A DNA stretch of 64,000 nt, taken from Ruminococcus difficilis. GTDB lineage: Bacteria > Bacillota_A > Clostridia > Oscillospirales > Acutalibacteraceae. The stretch spans positions 1 to 64,000 of the forward strand of contig NZ_JAEQMG010000163.1 in assembly GCF_016680995.1 (NCBI RefSeq). Direction: 5' to 3'. Positions 1 to 8,830 of the stretch are shown piece by piece. The number at the start of each line of letters is the position of its first letter. Position 1 is the stretch's first letter. Made by a program: the position numbers and the translations under genes. The notes below the pieces were generated by a model. That model was not told the origin of the DNA, made no database searches, and was given only the letters and a program-made list of their open reading frames with translations.

Positions 1-195
1 GCCATTGAGTTGGACGGTTCTCAACATTACGAAGAGGACGCGCTATGCTACGATAAAAAGAGAACAACATATTTAGACAAACATGGGATTGTAGTTTTAC
101 GATATACCAACAGGGATATTCATACACGCTTTAAAGAAGTATGTGATGACATTGATTCTTATGTAAATAGAAGAACCAACGCCCTGCAAGAATAA
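1..195 (+). CDS. DUF559 endonuclease-like protein, C-terminal part (5' end outside window)
   Basis: The reading frame is open from base 1, so only the last 64 residues are present. They contain the IELDGSQHY segment, then VLRYTN and a C-terminal helix. These match the end of the DUF559 protein at 42835-43218 almost residue for residue. DUF559 proteins are small PD-(D/E)XK-fold (Vsr-like) putative nucleases, and the E and D of ELDG are the expected acidic active-site residues. No function has been proved for this family. The stop codon is followed at once by the same repeat that follows the second copy, so gene and repeat appear to travel together. Confidence 0.8.
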   Translation, partial: AIELDGSQHYEEDALCYDKKRTTYLDKHGIVVLRYTNRDIHTRFKEVCDDIDSYVNRRTNALQE

Positions 196-270
196 GGTGG
201 TCGGCTTTGCCGACATTGATACAATCCCTCAGTCACCATTCGGTGACAGCTCCCTTTACCAAAGGCAGCC
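196..270 (+). repeat. Family A repeat arm after the DUF559 gene
   Basis: Starts directly at the stop codon. It holds a hairpin (GTCGGC/GCCGAC), the tag TTGATACAATCCCTCAG, a second hairpin (GTCACC/GGTGAC) and the terminal arm CTCCCTTTACCAAAGG. Order and tags equal those after the DUF559 gene near 42835, but the hairpin stems differ in sequence. The other arm would lie upstream of the window. Confidence 0.8.
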
Positions 271-291
271 TATAGAAAGGAGATGAGAAAC

Positions 292-2952
292 ATGAGCATA
301 TTCCGCTGGGACAGAGGAGATAACAAGGATCAATCCGACGGTATCATCGAGCTGCCTGTCGAGGATTCGACAGAGGACGAGCTGACCGATATCAACGAAG
401 CGGCATACGACTCATCCCCACAGTCTCTCGACAACAAGATGGAGGAGATCTACTCCACAAAAGATAAACAGGTGAAATTCCGCCGTCAACAGCCGCTGGA
501 GGAAGAAGCCGCGGCACGGCGCAAGGAGGTCACCAAGGACGAGCTGATCCGCGGTAAGCTGGAGTTCAGCATGCCCGAAAAGATCACCGCACCCGAGGTC
601 AAGCTCGAGCCCGAGCTCGACCCCAATGCCACCGTCGCCGAAGACATCATTGAGGACGTCGTGGACGTCAAGAAGCTGCGCAACATCTATGTGCAGGATA
701 TCGATGAGATCGATGTCAGCCTTGATCCCGCCAAGGCGCCTGAGCCGCAAAAGTCCGCACAAAGCACGGCGCAGCACGGATTCCATTCCGCCAAAAAGCC
801 ATCGTCCAATTACACCCCTTCGGGCGACACGATCGTGGAGACCATCCCCGTGTACCAGCACGAGGAAAGCGTGGATAAGCTGTACCTCAAGGCAGGTCGC
901 TTCACCGACGTAGTCGAAAGCGAATATGACGAATACCTCAAATCCACCGATCCCACCATATCGGGAAATTATCACGCGACCAAGCCGATGGTCAGACCGC
1001 ACCAGAGCCTGCTGTATACCCTCACGCAGATCGCCGCGCGGCACAAGGCCGAATCGGCGCAGAAGCAGAAGAATAAAGAGATCATGCGCAACAACTTCGA
1101 CGAACAGGCGCCGAAGCCCAAGAAAAAGAAGCGTTCGCGTGTCGCTAAATTCTTCCGCGTACTGGGCGCGGTCATCTCGTCGGGCTTCAACTCGCCGTCC
1201 GAGGACGAGCAGGTGCGCTCGATGGACTACAACAGCAACGAAGATGAGCAATACATCTTTGAGACCACCCGCCAGAACATCAAGCGTCAGCTCACCCATC
1301 TGCTGCTCGGACTGCTGATCGGCATCGCGATGCTCGGACTGACCATCTGGGAACGCATGGCAGGCGCGGCGACCGTCGCCGCCAACGGGCCCGGCAGCGC
1401 GTTCACCTTCTGCGGCCTGTACCTGATCCTGACCTTTGCGCTGGGACTGGTCGCGCGGCACACCCTGATCGACGGGCTCAAGCCGCTGGCACGGTTCAAA
1501 TCCAACTGCAGCACCGTGATCGCGCTCGCGTATCTGGGGTGCTTCATCCAATGTCTGGTATCCCTCTTCACCTCGACCTCCTTTGTCGGAGGCGACCACC
1601 ATCTGTACAGCTTTGTCGTCGCACTCGCGCTGATTTTGAACGCTACGGGCAGACTGTTGATGGCGCTGAGGGTCAAGAGCAACTTTAAATTTATCAGCGC
1701 ACATTCTCCCGCTTACGCGGCAAAGATATATGACGACGTTGAAACAGCGCGTCGGATGATCAGCGGCACGACCTCCTCCAAGGGGATCATCGCCTACCAG
1801 CATGTCACCCGCTTTTTGTCGGACTTTTTGAAGATCTCCTACGCGCCCGATCCGAGCGAGGAGCTCAGCGGCAAGATGGCGCCGATCGCGATCATCAGCT
1901 CGCTTGTCGTCACCGTCATCTACGCGATCATCTTCAAGAGCGTGCAGGGCGCGGTTTCGGCGCTGACGGTCATGCTGTGCATCGGCATCCCGTTCACCGG
2001 TATGCTCGCGGGCAATCTGCCGATGCTGTTGTTCAGCCGCAAGATGCTGCGTGAGGACGCGATGGTCGCCGGCTATCCGTCGGTACGCCAGTTCTGTGAC
2101 ACCAACGCCGTAATGATGAACGCATCCGACCTCTTCCCCAACGGCTCTGTCAAGCTCGAAGAGATGTACCCCCTGCTGCAGTACAGGATCAGCGAGAACC
2201 TGCTGCTTGCCACCGCGGTACTGCGCGAGGCGAATTCGCCCATCGCGCCGGTCTTTGACGAGCTGGTGATGGAGAACAACAATGTCCTGCCCGCTGTCGA
2301 GAGCGTAATGTATGAGGACAAAAGCGGTGTGGTCGGATGGATCAAGGGCGAGCGTATCCTCGTCGGCAACATGAAGCTGATGAACCGCTACCACATCACC
2401 ATCCCCACCACCGAGGTGCCCTTCAACAAGCGGGGCAACGGTCTTGAGATCACGTATGTCGCGGTCGCGGGACAGGCGGTCGCGGTGCTGGGACTGTCCT
2501 ATGAAGCCGCAGATCCGCTCAAAACACAGATCCGGCGTGCCGAAAGCAGCGGTCTGGCGCTGATCGTGAGCACCACCGACGCCAACATCACTCCCGAGCT
2601 GATCGCGACCCGCTACGAGATCTTTTACCGTTCGGTCAAGGTCACCGCTCCGGGCTATTCCAATGTCATCGACGAGGCGACCGAAAAGGTCGAGGAAGCC
2701 TCCCGCGCCTATGTCGCGACGCGCGGACGCATCGGCTCTCTGGCTCGCGCCGTGGGCGGCTGTATCAGCGTCAAGTCCAACATCAGTCTGGGCATCGTGA
2801 TCGAGATCTTCGGCATGATCTTAGGTCTGCTGCTGTGCGCGACCCTCGCGCTGTACGCTTCTGTCGCGCGGCTGTCGATCGTTGAGCTGCTGATCTACAT
2901 CGGCTTCTGGGTCGCCGCGACCCTGATCGCCGAATTAGTCAGGCGACCATAG
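292..2952 (+). CDS. Large membrane protein related to P1B-type ATPases, phosphorylation motif lost
   Basis: 886 residues. The first 300 or so are acidic, low-complexity and probably cytoplasmic. Membrane segments begin near residue 334 and recur to about 590, with a final pair at the C-terminus (after about residue 820). The soluble part between reads like a P-type ATPase: VGWIKGERILVGNMKLM resembles the nucleotide-binding domain, and the stretch around 2490-2590 resembles the ADPLK...LTGDN region. The DKTGT motif is replaced by NASDL, with Asn610 where the phosphorylated Asp should be, and TGDN reads TTDAN. It is therefore probably not a pump and may be a sensor or scaffold. Met at 292 is preferred over 283 because AAGGAG touches the ATG at 283. 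Confidence 0.6.
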   Translation: MSIFRWDRGDNKDQSDGIIELPVEDSTEDELTDINEAAYDSSPQSLDNKMEEIYSTKDKQVKFRRQQPLEEEAAARRKEVTKDELIRGKLEFSMPEKITAPEVKLEPELDPNATVAEDIIEDVVDVKKLRNIYVQDIDEIDVSLDPAKAPEPQKSAQSTAQHGFHSAKKPSSNYTPSGDTIVETIPVYQHEESVDKLYLKAGRFTDVVESEYDEYLKSTDPTISGNYHATKPMVRPHQSLLYTLTQIAARHKAESAQKQKNKEIMRNNFDEQAPKPKKKKRSRVAKFFRVLGAVISSGFNSPSEDEQVRSMDYNSNEDEQYIFETTRQNIKRQLTHLLLGLLIGIAMLGLTIWERMAGAATVAANGPGSAFTFCGLYLILTFALGLVARHTLIDGLKPLARFKSNCSTVIALAYLGCFIQCLVSLFTSTSFVGGDHHLYSFVVALALILNATGRLLMALRVKSNFKFISAHSPAYAAKIYDDVETARRMISGTTSSKGIIAYQHVTRFLSDFLKISYAPDPSEELSGKMAPIAIISSLVVTVIYAIIFKSVQGAVSALTVMLCIGIPFTGMLAGNLPMLLFSRKMLREDAMVAGYPSVRQFCDTNAVMMNASDLFPNGSVKLEEMYPLLQYRISENLLLATAVLREANSPIAPVFDELVMENNNVLPAVESVMYEDKSGVVGWIKGERILVGNMKLMNRYHITIPTTEVPFNKRGNGLEITYVAVAGQAVAVLGLSYEAADPLKTQIRRAESSGLALIVSTTDANITPELIATRYEIFYRSVKVTAPGYSNVIDEATEKVEEASRAYVATRGRIGSLARAVGGCISVKSNISLGIVIEIFGMILGLLLCATLALYASVARLSIVELLIYIGFWVAATLIAELVRRP

Positions 2953-3139
2953 GGCACGTATGCCTGTTTCTCTTAACCAATACGGTCGCACCCTGTAGGG
3001 GCGTAATCATCGCATAATCGGTCAAGCAACCATTAGAAATGAATACTGAAGACTGAATAATGGACAAAACAATTATTTCAGTATAGGTTTTCGGGAGGGT
3101 CAAGACCCTCCCCTACACAATCTCTTAAGGAGTTTCATT
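2953..3139. other. Intergenic repeat remnants before rpe
   Basis: Contains GTAGGGGCG near 2996 and GGGAGGGTCAAGACCCTCCC near 3093-3112, which are fragments of the GTAGGG...CCCTAC hairpin repeats common in this window. AAGGAG near 3126 is the ribosome site of rpe. No gene is visible. Confidence 0.5.
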
Positions 3140-3790
3140 ATGTTAATTGCACCCTCCCTGTTATCCTGTGATTTTTCCGTGTTCCGTGACGAGATCGTCC
3201 GCATCGATCAAGGCGGCGCGGATATCATGCACCTTGACGTCATGGACGGTCACTTTGTACCGAACCTCACCTTCGGCGCGCCGGTCATCAAAAAGCTCAG
3301 GAACGCGACCGACAAGCCCTTTGACGTCCATCTGATGATCAGTGAACCGCACCGCTACATCAACGATTTTGCTGACGCGGGCGCGGACATCATCTCCTTC
3401 CATACCGAGTCCGACAGCGACATCGACGAGACCTTGAGGCTGATCGAAGCGCGCGGGGTCAAGCCCGCCCTGGCGATCAAGCCGGGTACCGCGCCCGAGG
3501 TCGTCCTGCCGTATCTCGACAGGCTGTACATGGTGCTGGTGATGACGGTGGAGCCGGGCTTCGGCGGACAGAGCTTCATGCCCGATATGATGGACAAGGT
3601 CACCTTTCTCAAAAAGGAGATCGGGGAGCGCGGGCTTTCCACTCTGATCGAGGTGGACGGCGGCATCGCCAAGGATACCATCGCCACCGCCGCAAAGGCG
3701 GGCGTGGATATCTGCGTCGCGGGCACGGCGGTATTCGGCGCTCCCAACGCGAAGGAAGCGATCACCGAGCTGCGCGCGTTGTGCGGATAA
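3140..3790 (+). CDS. rpe: Ribulose-phosphate 3-epimerase
   Basis: 216 residues, the normal length. It interconverts ribulose 5-phosphate and xylulose 5-phosphate in the cytosolic pentose phosphate pathway. Family motifs are present in order along a single TIM barrel: APSLLSCDF at the start, HLDVMDGHFVPN with metal-ligand His31 and catalytic Asp33, DVHLMI, VEPGFGGQSF and EVDGGI. The start has AAGGAG about ten bases upstream. It is followed by a two-way terminator shared with the convergent lipoprotein gene. In many Firmicutes rpe sits in the prkC-rsgA cluster; here it stands apart from the kinase gene at 27.4 kb. Confidence 0.97.
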   Translation: MLIAPSLLSCDFSVFRDEIVRIDQGGADIMHLDVMDGHFVPNLTFGAPVIKKLRNATDKPFDVHLMISEPHRYINDFADAGADIISFHTESDSDIDETLRLIEARGVKPALAIKPGTAPEVVLPYLDRLYMVLVMTVEPGFGGQSFMPDMMDKVTFLKKEIGERGLSTLIEVDGGIAKDTIATAAKAGVDICVAGTAVFGAPNAKEAITELRALCG

Positions 3791-3845
3791 ATCGCATACT
3801 GATCGATCCATAATACTCATATTACATAAAAAAACGGACATAATA

Positions 3846-3882
3846 AAAAGCAGGAGCGCAAACTCCTGCTTCTTTTTTTATA
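3846..3882. terminator. Two-way rho-independent terminator between rpe and lipoprotein gene
   Basis: The stem AGCAGGAG/CTCCTGCT around loop CGCAAA is followed by TTTTTTT on the plus strand and by an A-rich stretch that becomes a U-tract on the minus strand. It ends both convergent genes. Confidence 0.85.
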
Positions 3883-3898
3883 TTTGTATCAGCGATGA

Positions 3899-4420
3899 TT
3901 ATCTGATCTCTTTACCCTCGGCGTCATACTTGGTGCGGGTGGAGGAACCGTCCTCGTTATAAGAGGTCACAACGCTCGATTTCACATTACCCTGCGCGTC
4001 CATCGTGATACGTCTGATCTCAAGACCGTCCTCATTGCGTTCAAAAACGATCTGACCGGCAACAGTGCCGTCGGCATTATAATGGATCTCCTTAGCCACA
4101 TTGCCCTTATCGTCATATTCATAGCCGACCGAGCCCTGCAGTTCGCCGAGTGAGTCGTAGGTATAGTCGCGGGTAACGTTGCCGTTTTCATCCTTCTCGA
4201 TCTTGGTATAGCCGGTAGCTTTACCGTCCGGGGTAGTGGCGATAGGCGCCGCGCCCTCGGGGACAGACGCCGCGCTCTGCGCGCTTGCTACGCTTGAAGC
4301 GCTCGACGGCTTCGACGTACTGCCGGTGTCAGTCTTTTTACTGCCCTTACTGCAGCCGACCATCGCGGCAACCGACAGAATGAGCATGATTGCGAGTATT
4401 AACGAAATGATTCGTTTCAT
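3899..4420 (-). CDS. Small lipoprotein with YD/MORN-like repeats
   Basis: 173 residues. The signal peptide MKRIISLILAIMLILSVAAM ends in a lipobox M-V-G-C, so it should be lipidated and face outward on the membrane. A Ser/Ala-rich linker of about 45 residues follows. Then come four or five repeats of roughly 20 residues with the pattern Y-D/N-x-x-G-x-h (YDSLGELQG, YDDKGNVAK, YNADGTVAG, YNEDGSSTR), like the YD repeats of Rhs or MORN-type proteins. ATG at 4420 has GGAGAG just upstream, so a longer in-frame start at 4459 is not needed. Function unknown, possibly cell-wall or carbohydrate binding. Confidence 0.75.
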   Translation of the reverse strand: MKRIISLILAIMLILSVAAMVGCSKGSKKTDTGSTSKPSSASSVASAQSAASVPEGAAPIATTPDGKATGYTKIEKDENGNVTRDYTYDSLGELQGSVGYEYDDKGNVAKEIHYNADGTVAGQIVFERNEDGLEIRRITMDAQGNVKSSVVTSYNEDGSSTRTKYDAEGKEIR

Positions 4421-4487
4421 AGTATCTCTCCTTATACATAGCGTCCGTATGAACGGCACGCTTGATGTTCGTGATTTGACATTAGCT

Positions 4488-4515
4488 ATTATAGCACAAA
4501 TTACGATTTAGTCAA
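4488..4515 (-). promoter_or_regulatory. Sigma-A promoter of the lipoprotein gene
   Basis: On the minus strand TTGACT, 16 bases, then TATAAT with an extended TGC. It lies 68 bases upstream of the lipoprotein start at 4420. Confidence 0.7.
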
Positions 4516-4531
4516 CACGATGGAGGGTATT

Positions 4532-5644
4532 ATGATCATCGAATCCGAAAAGAGAGAATGGCTGCTGCGCTGTCAGCTGTCAACTTCACCGCGCCGATCC
4601 GTCCTGCGGCGGATCACTGCCGCGCGTGATTTTCTGCCTGATAACAGCTGTTTTTTCAGCCCGACGACCTGTCATGTCGCTGCGGCGCTGAGCATGAGCA
4701 CCGATGACGAAAAGCTGCTGCGTGATAATCTGAGCGCCTTGGGCTACGGGGATATCGTCACGATCGCCTATGAGAACACCGACCGCGATAAGGCGGGGAT
4801 GTGTATCGCGAGCCGCGTCAGGGATGATCGCCTGCAGATCGCCGTGGTACTGCGCGGCACCTCGGGCGACGAATGGTATTCTAATTTCGACGTCGGCTAC
4901 TCAGCGGAGCACAGCGGCTTTGCGAATGCCGCCGACTTTGCGGAGCTGAGGCTCGGCGACTATGTATTCACCCATGCGATCGGGACGGAACCGGAATTTT
5001 TTGTGACCGGCTACAGCCGCGGCGGCGCCGTCGCCAATATCCTCGCCAAGCGCCTGTGCGACCGCTACGGGCTCGAACGCGTCTGCGCCTATACCTTCGC
5101 TTCTCCCTCTACCACGCTCAGCCGCCGCACCAACCGCTATAACAGCGTCTTCAACCTCGTGCGGCAGGAGGATCTCTTTACCCGCGTACCGCCCGAGGGC
5201 TGGGGCTACACCAAATACGGCAAAAACATCTCGCTGTCGCATGAGGGCGATATGACCGCGGGCTACCGTCGGCTCACGGGCGAGGACTATATCGGCTTCA
5301 CCCGCCAAAGCGCCGTGGACAGCTTTATCGCCGCTGTCTATGATCTCGCGCCGAACGTCAACGCCTACTATCGCCGCCGCAGACAGGTCGGCGACCGCAA
5401 GCTCAGCCTCTATGAATTCATGACCTCGGTCGCGCACATGCTGTCACAGAATATGGATGACGACGCCGCGGATATCTTTCTCTCGGCGATGGCGTCCGAC
5501 TACGCCGATCTGCTCAACTTTTTGTCGAGCGGCGCCGATCTGAACGACCTGATCACCTCGTCGAGCGCGATCCCGAGGTGCAGTGTCGCGGACAGCCACT
5601 CCCCCGCCGCCTATCTGGCCTCTCTGGACGCAGTCATCGGATAA
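4532..5644 (+). CDS. Lipase-like alpha/beta hydrolase (DUF2974/class 3 lipase type)
   Basis: 370 residues, no signal peptide, so probably cytoplasmic. The nucleophile elbow is GYSRGG with Ser162, preceded by a beta-strand (FFVTG) and followed by helix AVANILAKRL. The segments VLRGTSGDEWYSNFD (oxyanion side) and TFASPS...FNLVRQEDLFTRVPPEGWGYTKYG are typical of the class 3 lipase/Mbeg1-like group, where the last block carries the acidic triad residue. A His in SLSHEG may complete the triad. The substrate cannot be read from sequence. ATG at 4532 is chosen over 4520 because GGAGG lies between the two. The 3' end overlaps the convergent mecA-like gene by 34 bases. Confidence 0.8.
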   Translation: MIIESEKREWLLRCQLSTSPRRSVLRRITAARDFLPDNSCFFSPTTCHVAAALSMSTDDEKLLRDNLSALGYGDIVTIAYENTDRDKAGMCIASRVRDDRLQIAVVLRGTSGDEWYSNFDVGYSAEHSGFANAADFAELRLGDYVFTHAIGTEPEFFVTGYSRGGAVANILAKRLCDRYGLERVCAYTFASPSTTLSRRTNRYNSVFNLVRQEDLFTRVPPEGWGYTKYGKNISLSHEGDMTAGYRRLTGEDYIGFTRQSAVDSFIAAVYDLAPNVNAYYRRRRQVGDRKLSLYEFMTSVAHMLSQNMDDDAADIFLSAMASDYADLLNFLSSGADLNDLITSSSAIPRCSVADSHSPAAYLASLDAVIG

Positions 5645-6147
5645 CCGCTTTTCAGCAATAGTTTGCCGTGCTCCCGTATCCGCGCGAAAACCGCCTCGCT
5701 CACCGGATACAGCTCGCCGTATTCACTCAGCCGCGCTATACTGCTCTCGTCCAACGATACGCCGGGCAGGAGGATGTATCTGCCGTCATAATCATAAACA
5801 GCATAACCGCCCTGAGCGCACGACCGCCGAAAATCCAGCATCGCGTCAGCGTCGAAGAACACGCAAAGCTCACACAGCTGTTTTCGCTTGATGCGGAATT
5901 TTCTGCGGCGCTTGACGGTATGTACCGAGATGATCAGCAGACAGCCGCCTTTTGAGGGCAGCGCCTCGATCAGATAGCTCTTGCCGCGGTGATCCAGTCC
6001 GCAGATCTCCCCCACGCGGCAGAGCAGGTCTTTCAGCCCTAACCGTACCCTGTCGGCGTTATCGTCCAAACAGAGGGAATACCGCCGCATATCCCCCTCG
6101 CGCAATGATACCAATATCGTCTTTTCTCCGATCATCTCAACCGTCAT
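5611..6147 (-). CDS. MecA-like adaptor protein
   Basis: 178 residues. The N-terminus (MTVEMIGEKTILVSLREGDMRRYSL) has the short beta-strand start seen in MecA/NegReg adaptors, and the middle contains the GGCLLIISV strand that follows a basic linker. MecA-type proteins present substrates to the ClpC unfoldase in Gram-positive bacteria and affect competence and sporulation. Similarity is at the level of pattern and length (usual MecA about 200-230 residues), so the assignment is moderate. ATG at 6147 is preferred to GTG at 6153 because GAGGT abuts the GTG. The gene runs convergently into the hydrolase gene and overlaps it. Confidence 0.55.
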   Translation of the reverse strand: MTVEMIGEKTILVSLREGDMRRYSLCLDDNADRVRLGLKDLLCRVGEICGLDHRGKSYLIEALPSKGGCLLIISVHTVKRRRKFRIKRKQLCELCVFFDADAMLDFRRSCAQGGYAVYDYDGRYILLPGVSLDESSIARLSEYGELYPVSEAVFARIREHGKLLLKSGYPMTASREAR

Positions 6148-6510
6148 ACGCACACCTCATATCTGTTACCATCATAGAATAAAACCCGTCCCCGGGCAAG
6201 TGAAAGTTGTTGGATGGAAAGGATTGGCATTCTTATTCTATGCGGTTAACGGTTAACGGTTAATGGATAACGGTGAAGGGAGGGCGTTGCCCTCACCCGA
6301 TTTTATGAGGTGTCAAAGCATTTACTGTAGAGTACGGCGCTTGCAACGTACCGCAAAATAACGGGCGTGTATGTAATTGGGGGCAAAAGGCAGGAGAATA
6401 GAGCTTTTGAGAACAGTCATCCTATCAATCCAAAACGCGGACACTTGTGTCTGCGTTTCCCTACATCGTTAACCGTTCTCCGTTAACCGTTAACCATTCA
6501 TCAAAAAATC
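6148..6510. other. Repeat-filled intergenic region
   Basis: No gene seen. Two 7-bp tandem arrays (6244-6277, units GGTTAAC; 6468-6499, units GTTAACC and GTTCTCC) enclose fragments of the GTAGGGTACGG hairpin repeat near 6330 and a stretch with AAAACGCGGACACTTGTGTCTGCG near 6432. Confidence 0.6.
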
Positions 6511-6511
6511 A

Positions 6512-6540
6512 TTGACACCTCCCGCCACATATTGTAATAT
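6512..6540 (+). promoter_or_regulatory. Probable promoter of the GH13 gene
   Basis: TTGACA at 6512-6517 with TAATAT at 6535-6540 (17-base spacer) or TGTAAT at 6533-6538. The -35 is perfect and the -10 is weaker. It lies 61 bases before the start codon. Confidence 0.5.
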
Positions 6541-6600
6541 TTTGGTAAGGATATTTTCGGGGCTGACCCGACCGACAATACATATTTAGGAGTGAATGAC

Positions 6601-8160
6601 ATGAGTACAAGCTGGCTGAAAAATTCCGTTTTCTATGAGATCTACCCCCAGAGCTTTTGCGACAGCAACTCGGACGGTATCGGCGATCTGCGCGGTATCG
6701 TGACCAAGCTCGATTACATCAAGAATCTCGGCTGTAACGCGATCTGGATCAACCCCATCTATGATTCGCCGTTCATGGACGCGGGCTACGATGTGCGCGA
6801 TTACAAGATGATCGCCCCGCGCTACGGCACGATGGAGGACTTTGAGCATCTGTTGGAGCAGGCTCACAGGCGTGATATCAGGATCCTGCTCGACCTTGTA
6901 CCCGGTCACACCAGCGACACGCACGAGTGGTTCCAAAGTGCCAAGACGGGCTTTCCGACCCCTCACGACGACCGCTATATCTTCACCAAATGCGTCTGGG
7001 ACGCGCCGTCCGAATACCGCATGATGTGCGGTATCTGCGAGCGCGACGGCAACTATCTGGTCAACTACTTCTCCTCTCAGCCGGCGCTCAACTACGGCTT
7101 CTACGAGATCACCCACCCCGAGTGGCAGTTCTCGTCCGACTCCAAGGAAGCATGGGAGACCGTGGACGCGCTCAAGGATATCATGCGCTTCTGGCTCGAC
7201 AAAGGCATCGACGGCTTCCGCGTCGACATGGCGGATTCGCTGGTCAAGAACGACGACGATAAGATCGCGACCGCCAAGATCTGGCGCGATATCCGCGGGA
7301 TGATGGACAGCGATTACCCCGACGCGGTGCTGGTGAGCGAATGGAGCAACCCCCTGCGCGCGATCGTCAACGCGGGCTTCCACGCGGACTTTTACCTCGA
7401 CCATCCGGGCAACGGCTTCAACGAGCTCTTCCGCAAGAGAGCCACCCCCGACGGCGATAATCTGAGCTTCTTCGCCGACGGCGCTCACGGTGACATCACC
7501 GCCTTTTTAGCCGACTATGTGCCCGCCTATATGTGCTCAAAGAACCACGGCTATATCAGCTTCATCACCAACAACCACGATATGCCCCGCGCGCCGTTCT
7601 ACATGAGCGAGTGGATGATACAGCTCAGCCACGCCTTCATCATGACGATGCCCGGCGTGCCCTTCGTCTACTACGGCGACGAGATCGGTATGCGCTACCG
7701 CACCGACCTGATCTCCAAGGAAGGCGGCTTCTCGCGCACCGGCTCACGCACCCCGATGCAGTGGAGCCATGAGAAGAACCTCGGCTTCTCCGACGCGGAC
7801 GAGGATATGCTCTATCTGCCTCTCGACTACAGCGAGGGCTACCCCACCGTCGAGGATCAAGTCGGCGTAGGCGGCAGTATCTATGAGAACCTCAAATCCC
7901 TGATCGCGCTGCGCAAAGCCAACCCCGAGCTGATGAACGAGAGCGATTTTGAGATCGTGTACGCCAAGGAGAAGGAATATCCCTTTGTCTACAAAAGAGG
8001 CAGCTTCACGGCGTTCATCAACCCGAGCGACGAGGACAAGACCGTCGAATTCAACGCCGACGGCATGAAGGAGTATTACTTCCTCGGCGGCTATGAGATC
8101 GGCAAGGATTCCGTCATCATCCGCAGCCGCAGCTTTTTGCTGTTGCGAAAGGAAGGATAA
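6601..8160 (+). CDS. Glycoside hydrolase family 13 alpha-glucosidase/amylase
   Basis: 519 residues, no signal peptide, so intracellular. It hydrolyses alpha-glucosidic bonds in oligosaccharides. The GH13 barrel starts at SVFYEIYPQSF; DGIGDLRGI, LVPGHTSD, DGFRVDMAD with nucleophile Asp209, VSEWSN with acid/base Glu247 and TNNHDMPR with Asp327 are all present. A short C-terminal beta-domain follows. The overall pattern resembles oligo-1,6-glucosidase, trehalulose-type and related subfamilies; exact specificity is unclear. ATG at 6601 is chosen over GTG at 6592 because TAGGAG abuts the GTG. Confidence 0.92.
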   Translation: MSTSWLKNSVFYEIYPQSFCDSNSDGIGDLRGIVTKLDYIKNLGCNAIWINPIYDSPFMDAGYDVRDYKMIAPRYGTMEDFEHLLEQAHRRDIRILLDLVPGHTSDTHEWFQSAKTGFPTPHDDRYIFTKCVWDAPSEYRMMCGICERDGNYLVNYFSSQPALNYGFYEITHPEWQFSSDSKEAWETVDALKDIMRFWLDKGIDGFRVDMADSLVKNDDDKIATAKIWRDIRGMMDSDYPDAVLVSEWSNPLRAIVNAGFHADFYLDHPGNGFNELFRKRATPDGDNLSFFADGAHGDITAFLADYVPAYMCSKNHGYISFITNNHDMPRAPFYMSEWMIQLSHAFIMTMPGVPFVYYGDEIGMRYRTDLISKEGGFSRTGSRTPMQWSHEKNLGFSDADEDMLYLPLDYSEGYPTVEDQVGVGGSIYENLKSLIALRKANPELMNESDFEIVYAKEKEYPFVYKRGSFTAFINPSDEDKTVEFNADGMKEYYFLGGYEIGKDSVIIRSRSFLLLRKEG

Positions 8161-8174
8161 TAAATATGCAAAAA

Positions 8175-8200
8175 ACAGGGACGGTCAACACCGTCCCTGT
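8175..8200 (-). terminator. Perfect hairpin between GH13 and GNAT genes
   Basis: An 11-bp perfect stem, ACAGGGACGGT with its complement, and loop CAAC. On the plus strand it is preceded by A6 and not followed by a clear U-tract; on the minus strand it is followed by T6. It lies between two plus-strand genes, so it may attenuate read-through or set mRNA ends rather than end a minus-strand gene. Confidence 0.5.
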
Positions 8201-8220
8201 GTCTATATGGAGGATTATTT

Positions 8221-8775
8221 ATGAAACATACGGGAACCGTTCCGCTCGAAACCGAGCGGCTGATCCTGCGCCAATTCACACTCAACGACGTGCAGCAGGC
8301 GTTCGACAACTGGATGTCACGCGAGCAGGTCACGCGCTGCATGACATGGCCGCCGTATCAAAACACGGATGACGTCAAAGCTTACATACAGTCTGTCATC
8401 GCTGCCTATGAGAATCCCGATACCTACTACTGGGCGATCGAGGAAAAGTCCGTCGGTCAGGTCATCGGCAGTATCAGTGTGATATGGCTCAATGAGGAGG
8501 TCGCGTCCGCCGAGGTCGGCTACTGTCTGAGCGACGATTTTTGGGGCAGGGGCTATATGCCCGAAGCGCTCCGCACCGTGATCCGCTATCTGTTTGAAAC
8601 CGTCGGATTCAACCGCATCCAAGCCACCCATGACGTCAACAACCCCAACTCCGGCAGAGTCATGGAAAAGTGTGGGATGCGGTACGAGGGCACCATGCGG
8701 CAGGCGATCCGCAATAATCAGGGTGTGTGCGATACCGTCATACGCGCGATCCTCAGAGATGAATACAACACTTGA
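8221..8775 (+). CDS. GNAT-family N-acetyltransferase (RimJ/RimL type)
   Basis: 184 residues. It opens with LETERLILRQFTLND, the classic start of RimJ/RimL-like GNAT proteins. The acetyl-CoA binding region is seen as EVGYCLSDDFWGRGYMPEALRTVI (R/Q-x-x-G-x-A equivalent), then NPNSGRVMEKCGMRYEG. These cytosolic enzymes acetylate ribosomal-protein N-termini, other proteins or small amines; the substrate here is unknown. GGAGG sits about eight bases upstream. A short in-frame 7-bp array (8792-8829) follows the gene. Confidence 0.88.
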   Translation: MKHTGTVPLETERLILRQFTLNDVQQAFDNWMSREQVTRCMTWPPYQNTDDVKAYIQSVIAAYENPDTYYWAIEEKSVGQVIGSISVIWLNEEVASAEVGYCLSDDFWGRGYMPEALRTVIRYLFETVGFNRIQATHDVNNPNSGRVMEKCGMRYEGTMRQAIRNNQGVCDTVIRAILRDEYNT

Positions 8776-8791
8776 TCGACCGAAGGGAAAA

Positions 8792-8829
8792 ACCTCAACT
8801 CCTGACTCCTCAACTCCTGACTCCTCACT
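8792..8829. repeat. 7-bp tandem array at the 3' end of the GNAT gene
   Basis: Units CTCCTGA and CTCCTCA repeated about five times with one extra base. It starts 16 bases after the GNAT stop codon and runs up to the spoIIE stop codon on the other strand. Confidence 0.7.
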
Positions 8830-8830
8830 T

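Noticed and set aside
412..2394. 660-codon antisense frame inside the P-type ATPase-like gene
   Set aside because: It mirrors codon bias of the real gene, has no ribosome site or domain, and is low-complexity (His/Asp/Arg). Similar shadow frames at 16879-18306, 23889-25676 and 55279-56802 were rejected for the same reason.
8175..8200. Terminator of the GH13 gene on the plus strand
   Set aside because: The stem is perfect but the T-tract is on the other strand, so plus-strand termination is not well supported.
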